Shown: positions 31,941 through 41,299, counted from the first letter of the stretch. The stretch is DNA of 64,000 nucleotides from JAUSFM01 sp964343705 (GCA_964343705.1 CAYFJX010000007.1:1-64000), one strand, 5' to 3'. The notes: generated by a model not told the origin, from the sequence alone. Made by a program: numbers and translations.

Positions 31941-33266
31941 ATGACACGAACACTACAAAGCGAAGGAATCTTGCATGATGACTTGTTTCCAGTAGATGGT
32001 GAACTTGTTGAGCATTACAATCGCGCACTGATGCTCAAGACAGGCAAGCAAACAGGGCTAACTGAGTTTCGTGTTGACAAACGTGGGGAGTCTCCTGAGA
32101 TTGAAGAAGAACTTGGTCAAAACTATTTGCAGACTGAAGCAGCACATCGTTTTATGATAGCTGTTTCGCCAAATCAGCGAAGTACAAGGCTTATTCATCC
32201 TGAGTTTTCATTTGATGATAGGGTTATTGACTTTTTGTATGAGCAATTCTTCCCTCAAATAAGTCTGGTAACTCGTGTAGATGGTATGGTTGGCGAGCTT
32301 GATGATGGTGTGCGAACATATCACACAGTAGAAGACTTGTTACTGCTTCATCATGTTCATGTAGAACTTCACACTGAATCTTATTTCCTACGTAAAGCAA
32401 GAAGGTTGCAAGCAGCAGTTGATAATCTTCGACAGCACCCAAACTTGCTCACACATGATGATGCTGCGTACGTAAAAGCAATGTGTGGTTTAATTGTTGA
32501 GGTTGGAGATGTCCAAGGTTACAATCTTAGTCCTGTTTCACTTACCAAAGAAGTAGGCAGTTTTTACACTCGTTTATTTGATGGGGCATATGTATTTAGG
32601 GCAGGTGGTGGAACTATTGGTATTCATAGGCCAGGTACAAAACCTAAGTTACCAGTAAACCCAGTTCCTGACAGGGATGTAGACAAGACAGTTGTCTTCT
32701 ATGGTGATGAAACGCAAACTCCTGATGAAGGACCTAATGCCATCTTTTTTCCCTTGTCAAATGTGCAAGAAGTTGTTGGCTACTTAATTCTTAGTGGCTA
32801 CGCACGTTTCTCACCTGAATTAGCTGATAAGCGTCTTGATCAGCTTGATGATCAGCGATTACTAGGCCTTAGCTATCCTGTTTCTCATATGAACAGAGCT
32901 GAACGTACACGAGCACTTACTGATACGCGTGAACATGTACAAGAGTCATATATTGAACTTCGAAAATTAAGAGTTGCATTGGCAAAAGGGACGCAGTTCA
33001 GTGAGGCAATAAACCATGCATCTCCTGAAGTACAAGCCATGCTTCTAGAACCAGTTAAAGCACCTGGCAATCCAGCACATGTTGTTACCAATCTACTAAC
33101 AAAACTAGTGCCATTTGATTACGCTGGACTGTACAGGCATAATACGCGAGATTTAGAACATGTATTTGGAGCAGCAGACAATAACACAAAGGATTACATT
33201 GCTCATGTTATACATGATGATATCAAGGAAAGAGTACACGGAGAATTAAGACAAGCACAAAGGTGA
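31941..33266 (+). CDS. Unknown protein, fourth gene of the AAA+ operon
   Basis: This is a 441-aa soluble protein starting 5 nt after the AAA+ gene. It has mixed alpha/beta composition, a helical N-terminus and a central Gly-rich segment (FRAGGGTIGIHRPGTKPKLP, ~residue 214). The C-terminal ~150 residues are helical with many Arg/Leu. No family was recognised. The tight coupling to the ATPase gene suggests a direct complex partner. Its stop overlaps the Shine-Dalgarno of the next gene. Confidence 0.75.
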   Translation: MTRTLQSEGILHDDLFPVDGELVEHYNRALMLKTGKQTGLTEFRVDKRGESPEIEEELGQNYLQTEAAHRFMIAVSPNQRSTRLIHPEFSFDDRVIDFLYEQFFPQISLVTRVDGMVGELDDGVRTYHTVEDLLLLHHVHVELHTESYFLRKARRLQAAVDNLRQHPNLLTHDDAAYVKAMCGLIVEVGDVQGYNLSPVSLTKEVGSFYTRLFDGAYVFRAGGGTIGIHRPGTKPKLPVNPVPDRDVDKTVVFYGDETQTPDEGPNAIFFPLSNVQEVVGYLILSGYARFSPELADKRLDQLDDQRLLGLSYPVSHMNRAERTRALTDTREHVQESYIELRKLRVALAKGTQFSEAINHASPEVQAMLLEPVKAPGNPAHVVTNLLTKLVPFDYAGLYRHNTRDLEHVFGAADNNTKDYIAHVIHDDIKERVHGELRQAQR

Positions 33267-33270
33267 GATT

Positions 33271-34113
33271 ATGACAATTGGAATGGATGCGTTTTTACAT
33301 GGCATTTTGGGTGTCACGTTTTCAGTGGCAGACTATGCTGCCTATAGGTGGATGAATGGGAAAGAAGCGCGTATGCAGGAACTTGCAGAAGTACGAGATA
33401 GTATCGACGTCATATTAATGGCAGACAAGCCACCTGAAGAACAAGAAGGAAGTCCAGTTGACCCAAACTCATTGCAGTATGCAACCAATGTACATCTAGT
33501 ACGTAGTTATTTAGAGCGTGAGGGTGTTGCAGAAACAGATATGGGATTTTGGAAAAAACTTGGTGGCTTTTTCAAAAACCTAGCGTATGGAGAACGAATT
33601 AATGGACAGTCATGGAAAGTGCAGCTTGGAGAAGCAACACTTATCGAAGCTGGCCTAACTCTTGCAGGAGGAATTGGTGAAAACCAAGCAGGAACACTAT
33701 TACGTAATTTTTATCAAATTCCAGCAATGTTTGGGGGCTTTTTAGCCGGAGAATACCTTGTTCGTCCAGTACTGCAAGCAACAACTCGTTCACGAGAAGA
33801 AAAAGATGCAGAAGATTTAATCCAAGAAACATTTCGGAAAACTCAGATTGTAGATATTGTTATGGGTTATACTCCTCCATCACAAATCCAGCAACAACTT
33901 GAAGAAAAAGGCATCATGACCTATGCAGCAAAACTTTCACGCTCAGGCAAACGAGCCTACAAAGAAGTAGTTGAACGAGCAGGAGAGGGTGCTGACTACT
34001 TGCTTGATTTTGGTGCTCGATCACGTGATGCTGAAGCAGAAAGACGCAGAGGTCACATAGAACGAATGAAAGAGAGTACTGCAAGAAGCACGGCAAAACC
34101 AATCCAGGAGTAA
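33271..34113 (+). CDS. Membrane-associated protein, fifth gene of the AAA+ operon
   Basis: This is a 280-aa protein with moderately hydrophobic segments near residues 7-25 and 122-165 (TLIEAGLTLAGGIGENQAGT, then FYQIPAMFGGFLAGEYL). It probably inserts in or lies on the membrane. The N-terminal third is charged and the C-terminal 60 residues are basic (RRRGHIERMKESTARS). A GGTGA ribosome site overlaps the preceding stop. It could recruit the AAA+ complex to the membrane. No homologous family was recognised. Confidence 0.72.
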   Translation: MTIGMDAFLHGILGVTFSVADYAAYRWMNGKEARMQELAEVRDSIDVILMADKPPEEQEGSPVDPNSLQYATNVHLVRSYLEREGVAETDMGFWKKLGGFFKNLAYGERINGQSWKVQLGEATLIEAGLTLAGGIGENQAGTLLRNFYQIPAMFGGFLAGEYLVRPVLQATTRSREEKDAEDLIQETFRKTQIVDIVMGYTPPSQIQQQLEEKGIMTYAAKLSRSGKRAYKEVVERAGEGADYLLDFGARSRDAEAERRRGHIERMKESTARSTAKPIQE

Positions 34114-34128
34114 AACACAGGAATAAAA

Positions 34129-36165
34129 ATGACAAACGAAACACCAGAAGAACGGTTTAGAAGACGACACTTAGGTGAGAAATCACTTGGCGAAATTGTC
34201 GACAAAGAACAAGGTACTGGTGAGTCTAAAGAAAAGAAAAAGTACTTTAGCAGACTAGGTGGTTGGTTGTGGGATAACACTGCAGGTCTTGCATGGAAGG
34301 GTGTGAAGCATGCTCACCGAGAATATCCACGAGCATCAAAAGCTGTTGATGCTGCAGTGGTTGTTGGTTTACTTACAGGTGGTTGGTTTTTTCATGACTA
34401 CATAACAAAGCGTCAAGATTTTCCCAGTCGAAACATTCTGTACCAATGTCAAGCACATGTAAATTTTGAAGGTGGAGAATTAGGAAAGTCAGCTGAAGAT
34501 ATTGACAAGATTTCCAGGTACACTATTCACCGTGGTGAAGAGCGAGGAACTAAAATTGGAGATAAACTAGCTACATTTGTCAAGAATGTAACTGATGAAA
34601 TGGATCATTATCGTTTAGAAAATCTCAACAACAGGAGACTTGCATTTGCAACAGCAAAAAGCGAGCGCTTACAAGCAGGTACACGTCTGCGTGGATATAT
34701 TGATTTTGGAGAATTGCAATCTAAGATGTTTCAAAAGCCAGCATCTGAAGAAGAACTTAAAGGAGATCAATCTGGCCCAAAATTTATTACATTCTCATTT
34801 ATTCCTGAACGAGGATGGAATGACAGGGAATTGCATGTTCTTATGGATGAGAATGATGACCTTCATCTTGTTAATGAGTTAGTAACCTATCGACATAATC
34901 CACTTGCTGCTATTTGGGGAACAAATTTTAGGTCAGGTACAGCATTATATGATTTTGATGACACTCCAGAAAATAACAAGAAGAAAAAAAGGATTCTTGA
35001 TGGGATTCAAAAATACATGCACTCTGAATTATCTTTAGAAGATCGTGAGGACTTTATTGATGAACTCTTGGGTGAATTTGACAAACTTGATAGAACTCCT
35101 GTGTATGTCAGTCATGAAGATGGTATTATCAAATGGTTACCTCAGGAGTCAACAACCTACCTATTTTCAGATCCCACTGTTCTAGAACGGAGAGGGCAAG
35201 ACTGGCATGATTGGATGGCTTGGTGGGGATTAGAAGAGTCACCAACAACTGTTTCAGCAAAAGCAAAACCAGTTCAGCCAGAAAAGGAACAATTGGTACG
35301 ATCGAAACCATTACCAATTGATAATCCTGATGGATCACTGCCAAACATTCGTGTGGAACAACACTGGGACTTTTGGCCAGGTAATTATCCTTTGCTTAAT
35401 CGAATTACCTTTGGTTCAGAGCGCGATGTGATTAGGCCATTTGGACATGAAAATAATGGGGGTTATACTATTGAAGATAGTCATGGTGTAATCGCTCGTG
35501 TTGATATACAAGACTTTATGTTGTATTACGGTAATGATGTATTGTATTTGTACTATGTTGACAAAAATGGTAATGGTGTAATTGAAGAAGACATTGAGTT
35601 AGTGGGAAAAGTATTGTATCGTACAAGCCATGATGAAACCGCTGATCAAGAGCGACAAATAGGTGAAAAACGAGCAAAAACAACCATTACAAAATCATTC
35701 TTCTACACATTCATGGCAGGAGCAAATTGGGATACGCGATTTGAAGACTTTTACTTGTGTAATGCAGTCGAATCATCTATGCCAAACGAACTTAATCGCG
35801 GATTTGGTAAGCACTCACGGCTGGGTTGGATAAATCACCAACGCTCTAATATATTATTGTTAGAAGCACGGACTGTTCCTAATCTTGCACGTGCATTAAC
35901 ACCAGAAAGCGCTTTGGTTGCAAAAGATGACTTAATTGCATTGCTGCGAGCTGCAGGCCGTGATTATGTTGAAGGGTATATTAAGAAAGATACACCAACG
36001 CCAGCAGTGCAAAAAGAGACAGCTGCTCCAGCATACCAACCTGCAACAAAGTTACCAGCACAACCTGTACCGCCAGTTGTTACTCCTGAACCTCCAGTTG
36101 CTGAACCACCTAAAATTGAATACCAAAAAGAAATGGGTCCACCAGCTCCAGACATTGCAAAGTAG
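34129..36165 (+). CDS. Membrane-anchored protein with Ca-loop-like motif and Pro-rich tail
   Basis: This 678-aa protein ends the AAA+ operon. A charged N-terminus is followed by a membrane span at residues ~74-92 (AAVVVGLLTGGWFFHDY). The large remainder (~93-625) includes acidic and aromatic blocks. Near residue 477 is an EF-hand/dockerin-like loop, YYVDKNGNGVIEEDI. The last ~50 residues are Pro/Val/Glu-rich and disordered. Type II topology would put the large domain outside the cell; type I would keep it inside. It may be the client or sensor of the AAA+ motor. Confidence 0.75.
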   Translation: MTNETPEERFRRRHLGEKSLGEIVDKEQGTGESKEKKKYFSRLGGWLWDNTAGLAWKGVKHAHREYPRASKAVDAAVVVGLLTGGWFFHDYITKRQDFPSRNILYQCQAHVNFEGGELGKSAEDIDKISRYTIHRGEERGTKIGDKLATFVKNVTDEMDHYRLENLNNRRLAFATAKSERLQAGTRLRGYIDFGELQSKMFQKPASEEELKGDQSGPKFITFSFIPERGWNDRELHVLMDENDDLHLVNELVTYRHNPLAAIWGTNFRSGTALYDFDDTPENNKKKKRILDGIQKYMHSELSLEDREDFIDELLGEFDKLDRTPVYVSHEDGIIKWLPQESTTYLFSDPTVLERRGQDWHDWMAWWGLEESPTTVSAKAKPVQPEKEQLVRSKPLPIDNPDGSLPNIRVEQHWDFWPGNYPLLNRITFGSERDVIRPFGHENNGGYTIEDSHGVIARVDIQDFMLYYGNDVLYLYYVDKNGNGVIEEDIELVGKVLYRTSHDETADQERQIGEKRAKTTITKSFFYTFMAGANWDTRFEDFYLCNAVESSMPNELNRGFGKHSRLGWINHQRSNILLLEARTVPNLARALTPESALVAKDDLIALLRAAGRDYVEGYIKKDTPTPAVQKETAAPAYQPATKLPAQPVPPVVTPEPPVAEPPKIEYQKEMGPPAPDIAK

Positions 36166-36202
36166 TTTTTTCCGATTTTGTAGTACTAACTTTCTCAGAT
36201 AG

Positions 36203-36264
36203 GGTGACTACAATTACATCCAAATGTAGTCACCTAAAGCAAAAAATTTAAATATGTAGTCACC
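36203..36264 (+). promoter_or_regulatory. Triple operator and TATA box of the Fic gene
   Basis: A perfect 10-bp inverted repeat, GGTGACTACA (36203-36212) and TGTAGTCACC (36225-36234), lies upstream of the TATA box TTTAAATAT (36247-36255). A third copy, TGTAGTCACC (36255-36264), directly overlaps the end of the TATA box. The ATG at 36277 is 26 nt downstream (leaderless). A bound repressor would block TBP/TFB access, so tight repression is likely, possibly by the Fic protein itself or an unlinked regulator. Confidence 0.8.
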
Positions 36265-36276
36265 TATTTTTGTTGT

Positions 36277-37221
36277 ATGCACCTCGAAAAAAGAAAAGTA
36301 AAAGAGAAAATTAAGTACTATCTTGCTTATTCCTACAGGGAAGGGTCAAAAGTCCACAAGTTTAGGAAATATCTTGGTCAAGATTTGTCACAGAAAAAAC
36401 TCAAAGACAGAAAGTCAATAGCTGAGAAGCTTATTCTTAAGGAAATTCACAAATACAAAGTCATAAGAGACCCTTTGCATTTTAAATTATCAAAAGAAGA
36501 ACTTGAATTTGTCAAAAAACTTGAAGCAGAAATTCCAGTCAAAATACACCATTTGTCAAAGAAGGATTGGCAGATATTCTCTGAAATTTTTACGTATAAC
36601 ACGAATGCAATTGAAGGAAGTAGGCTTACCTTCAAGGAAGTAAAGCATTTACTTGAAGAAGATAAGTGGCCTGATAAATCCAAGGAAGATATTGCAGAAG
36701 CTTTTGGCGTTGATGAAGCAATAAGATTTATTAGAACTACTAATGAGCATGTTTCGATTGCTTTAATTAAAAAAATACACAGAATAGTATTCAAGAATTC
36801 AAAATCCTTTGCAGGAAAATTGAGAAAAAAAGGCGAGGAAGTTGTTGTCATGGACAATAGGGGGATTATTGTTCATGAAGGTGCACCACAACCAAGAATT
36901 CGGCATTTGTTGCAAGAGCTTGTTGAATGGTACAAAAAAAATAAGTCCAAATATTCTCCTTTAATTCTTGCAGCGGTAGTACATAACCAATTTGAGAATA
37001 TTCATCCATTTGCAGATGGTAATGGTAGAGTTGGACGCATTCTACTAAATAATATTCTTTTAAAACATGGTTTTCCACCTTTAAACATTGATCTTAAAAA
37101 CAGATATGAATACTATGCAACTTTACAAGCTTATGGGGTAAAAAAGGATTTAAAGCCTACGCTAATCTTATTCATTAAAGAGTATAAGGCACTCAAAAAA
37201 CAGTTAGGTAAGTTGAAGTAA
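36277..37221 (+). CDS. Fic-family protein with N-terminal inhibitory motif
   Basis: This 314-aa protein contains the Fic active-site motif HPFADGNGRVGR at residues ~242-253. Fic enzymes transfer AMP (or other nucleotide moieties) from NTPs to Ser, Thr or Tyr of target proteins. An inhibitory-helix motif of the (S/T)xxxE(G/N) type, TNAIEG, is at residues ~109-114, N-terminal to the Fic core. This marks a class II self-inhibited enzyme. The first 90 residues are basic and possibly bind DNA or RNA. It is preceded by the strongly palindromic operator. It could act as a toxin-like module or a modifier of a host protein; no separate antitoxin is needed. Confidence 0.9.
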   Translation: MHLEKRKVKEKIKYYLAYSYREGSKVHKFRKYLGQDLSQKKLKDRKSIAEKLILKEIHKYKVIRDPLHFKLSKEELEFVKKLEAEIPVKIHHLSKKDWQIFSEIFTYNTNAIEGSRLTFKEVKHLLEEDKWPDKSKEDIAEAFGVDEAIRFIRTTNEHVSIALIKKIHRIVFKNSKSFAGKLRKKGEEVVVMDNRGIIVHEGAPQPRIRHLLQELVEWYKKNKSKYSPLILAAVVHNQFENIHPFADGNGRVGRILLNNILLKHGFPPLNIDLKNRYEYYATLQAYGVKKDLKPTLILFIKEYKALKKQLGKLK

Positions 37222-37239
37222 ATCAAGCATTCCAAAAAC

Positions 37240-37249
37240 TTTATAAATA
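37240..37249 (+). promoter_or_regulatory. TATA box of the antiporter gene
   Basis: CTTTATAAAT is followed ~65 nt later by the ATG. A GGGGTG ribosome site before the ATG at 37309 shows that this mRNA has a leader of about 40 nt. Confidence 0.55.
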
Positions 37250-37308
37250 AAACTTGCCATGAGTAACTAAATTTACATTAAAATAAATAAAAAAGGGGTG
37301 TTTGATAC

Positions 37309-39018
37309 ATGGCAGAGTTCCTTTTCCAAATAGGACTTCTTCTAATTATAATAGCTGTTATTGCAATCCTACTACGGTTTGTTAAACAGCCGCCAATTGT
37401 GGCGTACTTGCTCACTGGTCTGATAGTGAGTTATTTTGGGTTTAAACCTGACACGCACGTGCTTGAACTTGTAGCAGAGATAGGAATTATACTCTTGTTG
37501 TTTTTAGCCGGTCTCGAGGTTAAACTCAAGGAGTTCCTTGCACTCGGCCCTAAAACCTTAATGGTTGGTGAAGGGCATGACTTTCTTATGGGTGCACTAG
37601 GATTTATTCTTGCGTTCTTCCTGTTGAAAGTTGGCGTTCTTGCAAGCTTTTATCTGGCAATTTGTTTAACACTATCATCAACTATTGTGGTTGTAAAAGC
37701 GCTTAATGCGCGTAAAGAACTTGAAGCACCACATGGTAAAATTCTCATGGGGACAATGATCCTTCAGGACATTGTTGCTATGGTTGCTTTGGCAATTTTT
37801 ACCAGTCTTGACAAAGGTGGTAGCTTACCAAAAACAATTGGTTTAACACTTGGTAAAGCTGTGCTTGTGTTCTTTATTATGTACTTCCTAGGAAAATGGG
37901 TACTCCCAAGGGTATTCATGTTTGCAGCTCAGTCTGTTGAACTGATTTTTATCTTAGGACTTGCGTGGTGTTTTACTGGTGTTATTGTTGCACACTTTCT
38001 GTCCTTTTCAATGGAGATTGGTGCATTCCTTGCAGGTATGAGTATTTCGGAACTACCATTTAGCTTTGAGATAACTGATAAGGCACGTTCGCTGCAAGAC
38101 TTCGGTCTACTGCTCTTCTTTGTAACAGTAGGGCTGCAAGTGAATATTAGTGTAGCGACGTTTACTAACTGGAAACTGTACGCATTACTAGGATTTGTTA
38201 TTGTAACAACACCAATTGTAACAGGGTTGATTTCAAGTTACCTTGGTTTCTTGAAAAAAGAAACGTTCTTGTTATCTATGATGCCAGTGCAGGTTTCAGA
38301 GTTCTCACTGGTGTTGATAGCAATTGGTAAGAAGCTCGGTCATGTAAGTGATGAACTGTTCACTATTGTGACAGTGATTACTATTATTACCATTGTGTTG
38401 TCTTCAGGCGTTGTTGCCAATATTGGTGGCATCTACAAGCGACTTGAGCACTGGCTTGACTTCCTTGAATGGAAAGTTGTAAAGAAAGCTCGTGACACTG
38501 AAGAGAAACTTGAAGGCCATGTTGTAATTCTTGGCTTTGGAAGTCTTGGAGAAAGCATTGCTCGCTACTTCAAAAAGCAGCGAAAGAAAGTGGTGATTGT
38601 TGACTGGCGACCAGAAGTCATGAAGATTGCTAAGAAGCTACAATGTAAAATGTTGTATGGTGATGCTGGTGACCCAGACATTTGGGAGCAACTTCGCTTT
38701 GACAAAGCACATGCAGTTATCAGCACTATTGGTAACAACCAGGACGATGATATCAATATCATCCGATGGCTGAAAAAGCGAAAGTTCCAAGGCATTGCTG
38801 TTGGAGAAACAAATTTCCCTTGGGAAGTAAAACAACTGTACAAAGCAGGATATGACTTTGTCCTTGTACAAGACGATGCTGAATGGCTGGTGCTACAAGA
38901 CTACTTGAAGCGAAGCCCTGCACAGCGTCGAAGCATGAGCAGAAAATTACATGATATGATGATGCAGAAACACTACAAAGAAGAACGTGGTGGCTATGCT
39001 GCACGTCAAGGATTGTAA
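37309..39018 (+). CDS. Kef-type monovalent cation:proton antiporter with TrkA-N domain
   Basis: This 569-aa integral membrane protein has about 12-13 hydrophobic segments covering residues ~1-385. They include typical CPA2 features (LLLFLAGLEVKLKEF and SMEIGAFLAGMSISELPF). A cytosolic TrkA-N/RCK domain follows from ~402, with the nucleotide-binding GFGSLGESIARYF and an acidic residue at the end of the second strand (VIVDWRPE). Such proteins exchange K+ or Na+ for H+ and are gated by NAD(H) or other nucleotides. No TrkA-C domain is seen. It is transcribed alone and ends in a T-rich terminator. Confidence 0.92.
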   Translation: MAEFLFQIGLLLIIIAVIAILLRFVKQPPIVAYLLTGLIVSYFGFKPDTHVLELVAEIGIILLLFLAGLEVKLKEFLALGPKTLMVGEGHDFLMGALGFILAFFLLKVGVLASFYLAICLTLSSTIVVVKALNARKELEAPHGKILMGTMILQDIVAMVALAIFTSLDKGGSLPKTIGLTLGKAVLVFFIMYFLGKWVLPRVFMFAAQSVELIFILGLAWCFTGVIVAHFLSFSMEIGAFLAGMSISELPFSFEITDKARSLQDFGLLLFFVTVGLQVNISVATFTNWKLYALLGFVIVTTPIVTGLISSYLGFLKKETFLLSMMPVQVSEFSLVLIAIGKKLGHVSDELFTIVTVITIITIVLSSGVVANIGGIYKRLEHWLDFLEWKVVKKARDTEEKLEGHVVILGFGSLGESIARYFKKQRKKVVIVDWRPEVMKIAKKLQCKMLYGDAGDPDIWEQLRFDKAHAVISTIGNNQDDDINIIRWLKKRKFQGIAVGETNFPWEVKQLYKAGYDFVLVQDDAEWLVLQDYLKRSPAQRRSMSRKLHDMMMQKHYKEERGGYAARQGL

Positions 39019-39052
39019 GTTTTTTCTTTTTTTCTTTTCTTTCTTCTTTTTG
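39019..39052 (+). terminator. T-rich terminator after the antiporter gene
   Basis: A pyrimidine tract dominated by T (TTTTTTCTTTTTTTCTTTTC) follows the stop codon at 39018, typical of archaeal Spt4/5-RNAP termination. Confidence 0.65.
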
Positions 39053-39094
39053 ATTACAACAATACTTAAAAACGAGTAGTTTGTTGTAGGGTGC

Positions 39095-40024
39095 ATGAAA
39101 AAGGTTCGAACTCTTAAAGATGCAGCAGCTCCGCTTGCACGACTTATTCACACGCATTCTTTTGATTTTCAAGCAATCGAGGGTGTTTTGGTGTATGGGA
39201 GTTTTATATCAGGACGTAGATATAATCCTGAAGATGGGAGCAGGTCAGCTGAGCAAGTAGAACCTCAAGATATTGACATGGTTATTATTTATGATGATTC
39301 TAGCCCTCATTTAAGAGAATTAGAAGAGTTTCATGGCTTTAACCCTTATGCAGCTGAAGAGGGTATTCGAGAAGTTGCACATGCTGATCAGCCACCTGGT
39401 GAATAAGAAGATGGAGTTAAGAACACACGAAGTTATGCATTTGCAATTCTGCAAGCCCTTGGTAGTCCTGAGTGGCCTTATGAAGCAGGAAAGCCTCGTA
39501 TAGAACGAGATCCTGCATTTGTCGTTGATGTAACATTAGAAGCTCTTGAACGCGAGGGATGTTCAGTCCCAGAGGATATGCCAAAGCTACTTGACCTGTC
39601 TCGGGAGGGTATAAATCAGTATGTTAGTGAAGTTGCTAAGGCAGCTGGGTGGGAGAGAACAAATCAAGCAGTCGGTGGTTTATTCCTGGGAAAAGTTTTG
39701 GAAGTTTCATCTGAAAGACGACGTGCATGGTTAGAATATGGAGTCCTTGAGCAAGCAAAAAAACTCTTTGCACCATTAGGTGTTGAGATTAATCCAGATC
39801 TTGACAAAGTACTTGACTTACATGTAATGCCTGCGCGATTGCTTACTGACATTGGTGAACATTCTGCAGCTCTTCGTTCTCGCTATATTGAAAACTGTCG
39901 GGATCGAACATTCTGGCACACGGTGCTTAGTCAAGGACTATTATATGATTCCAGGCATGATAATTTCGCAACTTTTGCAGACCATAAGTACAAAGGCTGC
40001 CTTGATTTATTTCCTTCAGAATAG
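39095..40024 (+). pseudogene. Nucleotidyltransferase-like gene interrupted by an in-frame stop
   Basis: Residues 1-103 resemble the MNT-type nucleotidyltransferase fold: VLVYGSFISGR (GS motif, ~residue 32), then DIDMVIIYDD (DxD, ~59), the metal-binding pattern. A TAA at 39404-39406 ends the frame. The same frame then continues without interruption (EDGVKNTRSYAFAILQALG onwards) to 40024. The total would be ~309 codons. A single G-to-T change of a GAA codon would explain it. Options are a recent nonsense mutation, two separate proteins (the second from ATG 39578), or a sequencing error. A TATA box at 39063-39072 makes the first part leaderless. Confidence 0.65.
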
Positions 40025-40083
40025 AAATATAATCGTTTCTAGGACAACAAACATTAAAAAGGTCTTCTTGAATCCTGGCTGTA

Positions 40084-40656
40084 ATGGCAAAGCAAAAAGC
40101 AAAAGCTCCAAGCGTAGACAGTCTTGTAGCAGAGATGTTACCTGAACTTTCAACAGCTTTGAACCTTCATGGGTTTTCTCGTTTTGGTGGTGGTGATGAA
40201 GCAGGTGAATATTCTCTAAGGGGTAGCAAGCACCGATTTCGTGTTGTTGTACGTGGTGATGGTACTGGTGGAGAGTATGCTTTTGTTCACTGTGCTTTTT
40301 CATATGATGTGCCGGGCGGTGTTGTTGCATCAAGTCTAAAGCAAGCGGCTACTGAGGGATTTGATATTCCTGAAGGGTATGAAGATTCTGTTGTCCAAAG
40401 CAATGCTGGTGATGCGTTTCCTGCTCAGGAACATCTTCGCAGATTGTTTGCAGCCTACGCAGCTGTTCCTCATGGTCTTGCCAAGGAAGGAATCGAGAAT
40501 GAGGGTACTCGAGTAACAGTAAACTATAGGTTTGGCTTTGCTCAAACAGGTCCTGACACAAAACCACTGACGCCTATGGTAAAAGAAGTTGTTGCGTATG
40601 TGTCTGACCGTGTAGCTGCACATCTTGACATGCTTGATCGTGTGTATACTAAATAA
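40084..40656 (+). CDS. Unknown cytosolic protein
   Basis: This is a 190-aa protein without signal or membrane segment. It contains strand-rich parts with many Gly (EYSLRGSKHRFRVVVRGDG, ~residue 43-61) and helices at the C-terminus. A TATA-like ATTAAAAAGG ~29 nt upstream of the ATG indicates a leaderless mRNA. Its 3' end overlaps the convergent membrane-protein gene by 8 bp. I recognise no family. Confidence 0.68.
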   Translation: MAKQKAKAPSVDSLVAEMLPELSTALNLHGFSRFGGGDEAGEYSLRGSKHRFRVVVRGDGTGGEYAFVHCAFSYDVPGGVVASSLKQAATEGFDIPEGYEDSVVQSNAGDAFPAQEHLRRLFAAYAAVPHGLAKEGIENEGTRVTVNYRFGFAQTGPDTKPLTPMVKEVVAYVSDRVAAHLDMLDRVYTK

Positions 40657-40924
40657 AACTAAAGAATGCTTTCTGCACTAAGAAGAATAACATAAAACTA
40701 TTCATAAGCTTGAAGGAAATTCCAAATGCAAGCATGATAATAAATATTCCACACACCACATCTAGAATACTCATGATATTGCCATTCATTGCAAAAAAAC
40801 CACCTTTAGCAATAAGGTATCCTGCAGAATAAATAATCATTTTTTGTGGCAGTATATGGCCCACCAGAATAACTATCACCGCTACTACATCTACCAACCC
40901 CATTAATTTAAGGAAAAATGACAT
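40649..40924 (-). CDS. Small multi-span membrane protein
   Basis: This is a 91-aa, very hydrophobic protein with three or four predicted helices covering most of its length (for example LMGLVDVVAVIVILVGHILP near the start). The N-terminus overlaps the 3' end of the 121-aa gene by 17 nt, so both come from one transcript. Proteins of this size and layout are common but functionally obscure in DPANN genomes. Confidence 0.68.
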   Translation of the reverse strand: MSFFLKLMGLVDVVAVIVILVGHILPQKMIIYSAGYLIAKGGFFAMNGNIMSILDVVCGIFIIMLAFGISFKLMNSFMLFFLVQKAFFSFI

Positions 40925-41273
40925 AGCTTACCCCTGATACTGCCATAAGAGCCAGTATAACAAAAAAGTACTTGACCAATGCAAAACTTGAATGGTTCAC
41001 TTCTTGATTTGACTTTTCTATGATCTTAATGATCATTAGTACAAACAAGGGGATTACTAAAAGCATAAGCACTACGTGAATAATGCCTGGAAAAAACACC
41101 CCAAAAATAAATTTCATTCCCATAAGGAAAATAAGTAAAACAATGGCTTTAATGGTAAACAACTTATTGTCTCCATCAAGAAATGGTTCGATTTTAGGGA
41201 TTCGAAATACATCAATAACTATCTCATGCTGCTCCTTAATTCGCAGTCCTCCCTTGTAGAACTTTGCTGTCAT
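40908..41273 (-). CDS. Small membrane protein with cytosolic N-terminus
   Basis: This is a 121-aa protein. Residues 1-38 are charged (TAKFYKGGLRIKEQHEIVID), followed by three hydrophobic helices (~40-60, 62-82, 100-118). The ATG at 41273 lies about 30 nt from a TATA box embedded in the palindrome at 41300-41316. It forms an operon with the downstream 91-aa membrane protein. The function is unknown; the two may be one membrane complex. Confidence 0.7.
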   Translation of the reverse strand: MTAKFYKGGLRIKEQHEIVIDVFRIPKIEPFLDGDNKLFTIKAIVLLIFLMGMKFIFGVFFPGIIHVVLMLLVIPLFVLMIIKIIEKSNQEVNHSSFALVKYFFVILALMAVSGVSYVIFP

Positions 41274-41299
41274 TTCTCAACCACCATATCAAATACTAT

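Noticed and set aside
36203..36264. CRISPR-like repeats
   Set aside because: There are only three 10-bp units, two of them inverted, placed around a TATA box: an operator, not an array.
39404..39406. Stop-codon recoding (pyrrolysine or selenocysteine)
   Set aside because: The codon is TAA. Pyrrolysine uses TAG and selenocysteine TGA with a SECIS element, so a nonsense mutation or split gene is more likely.
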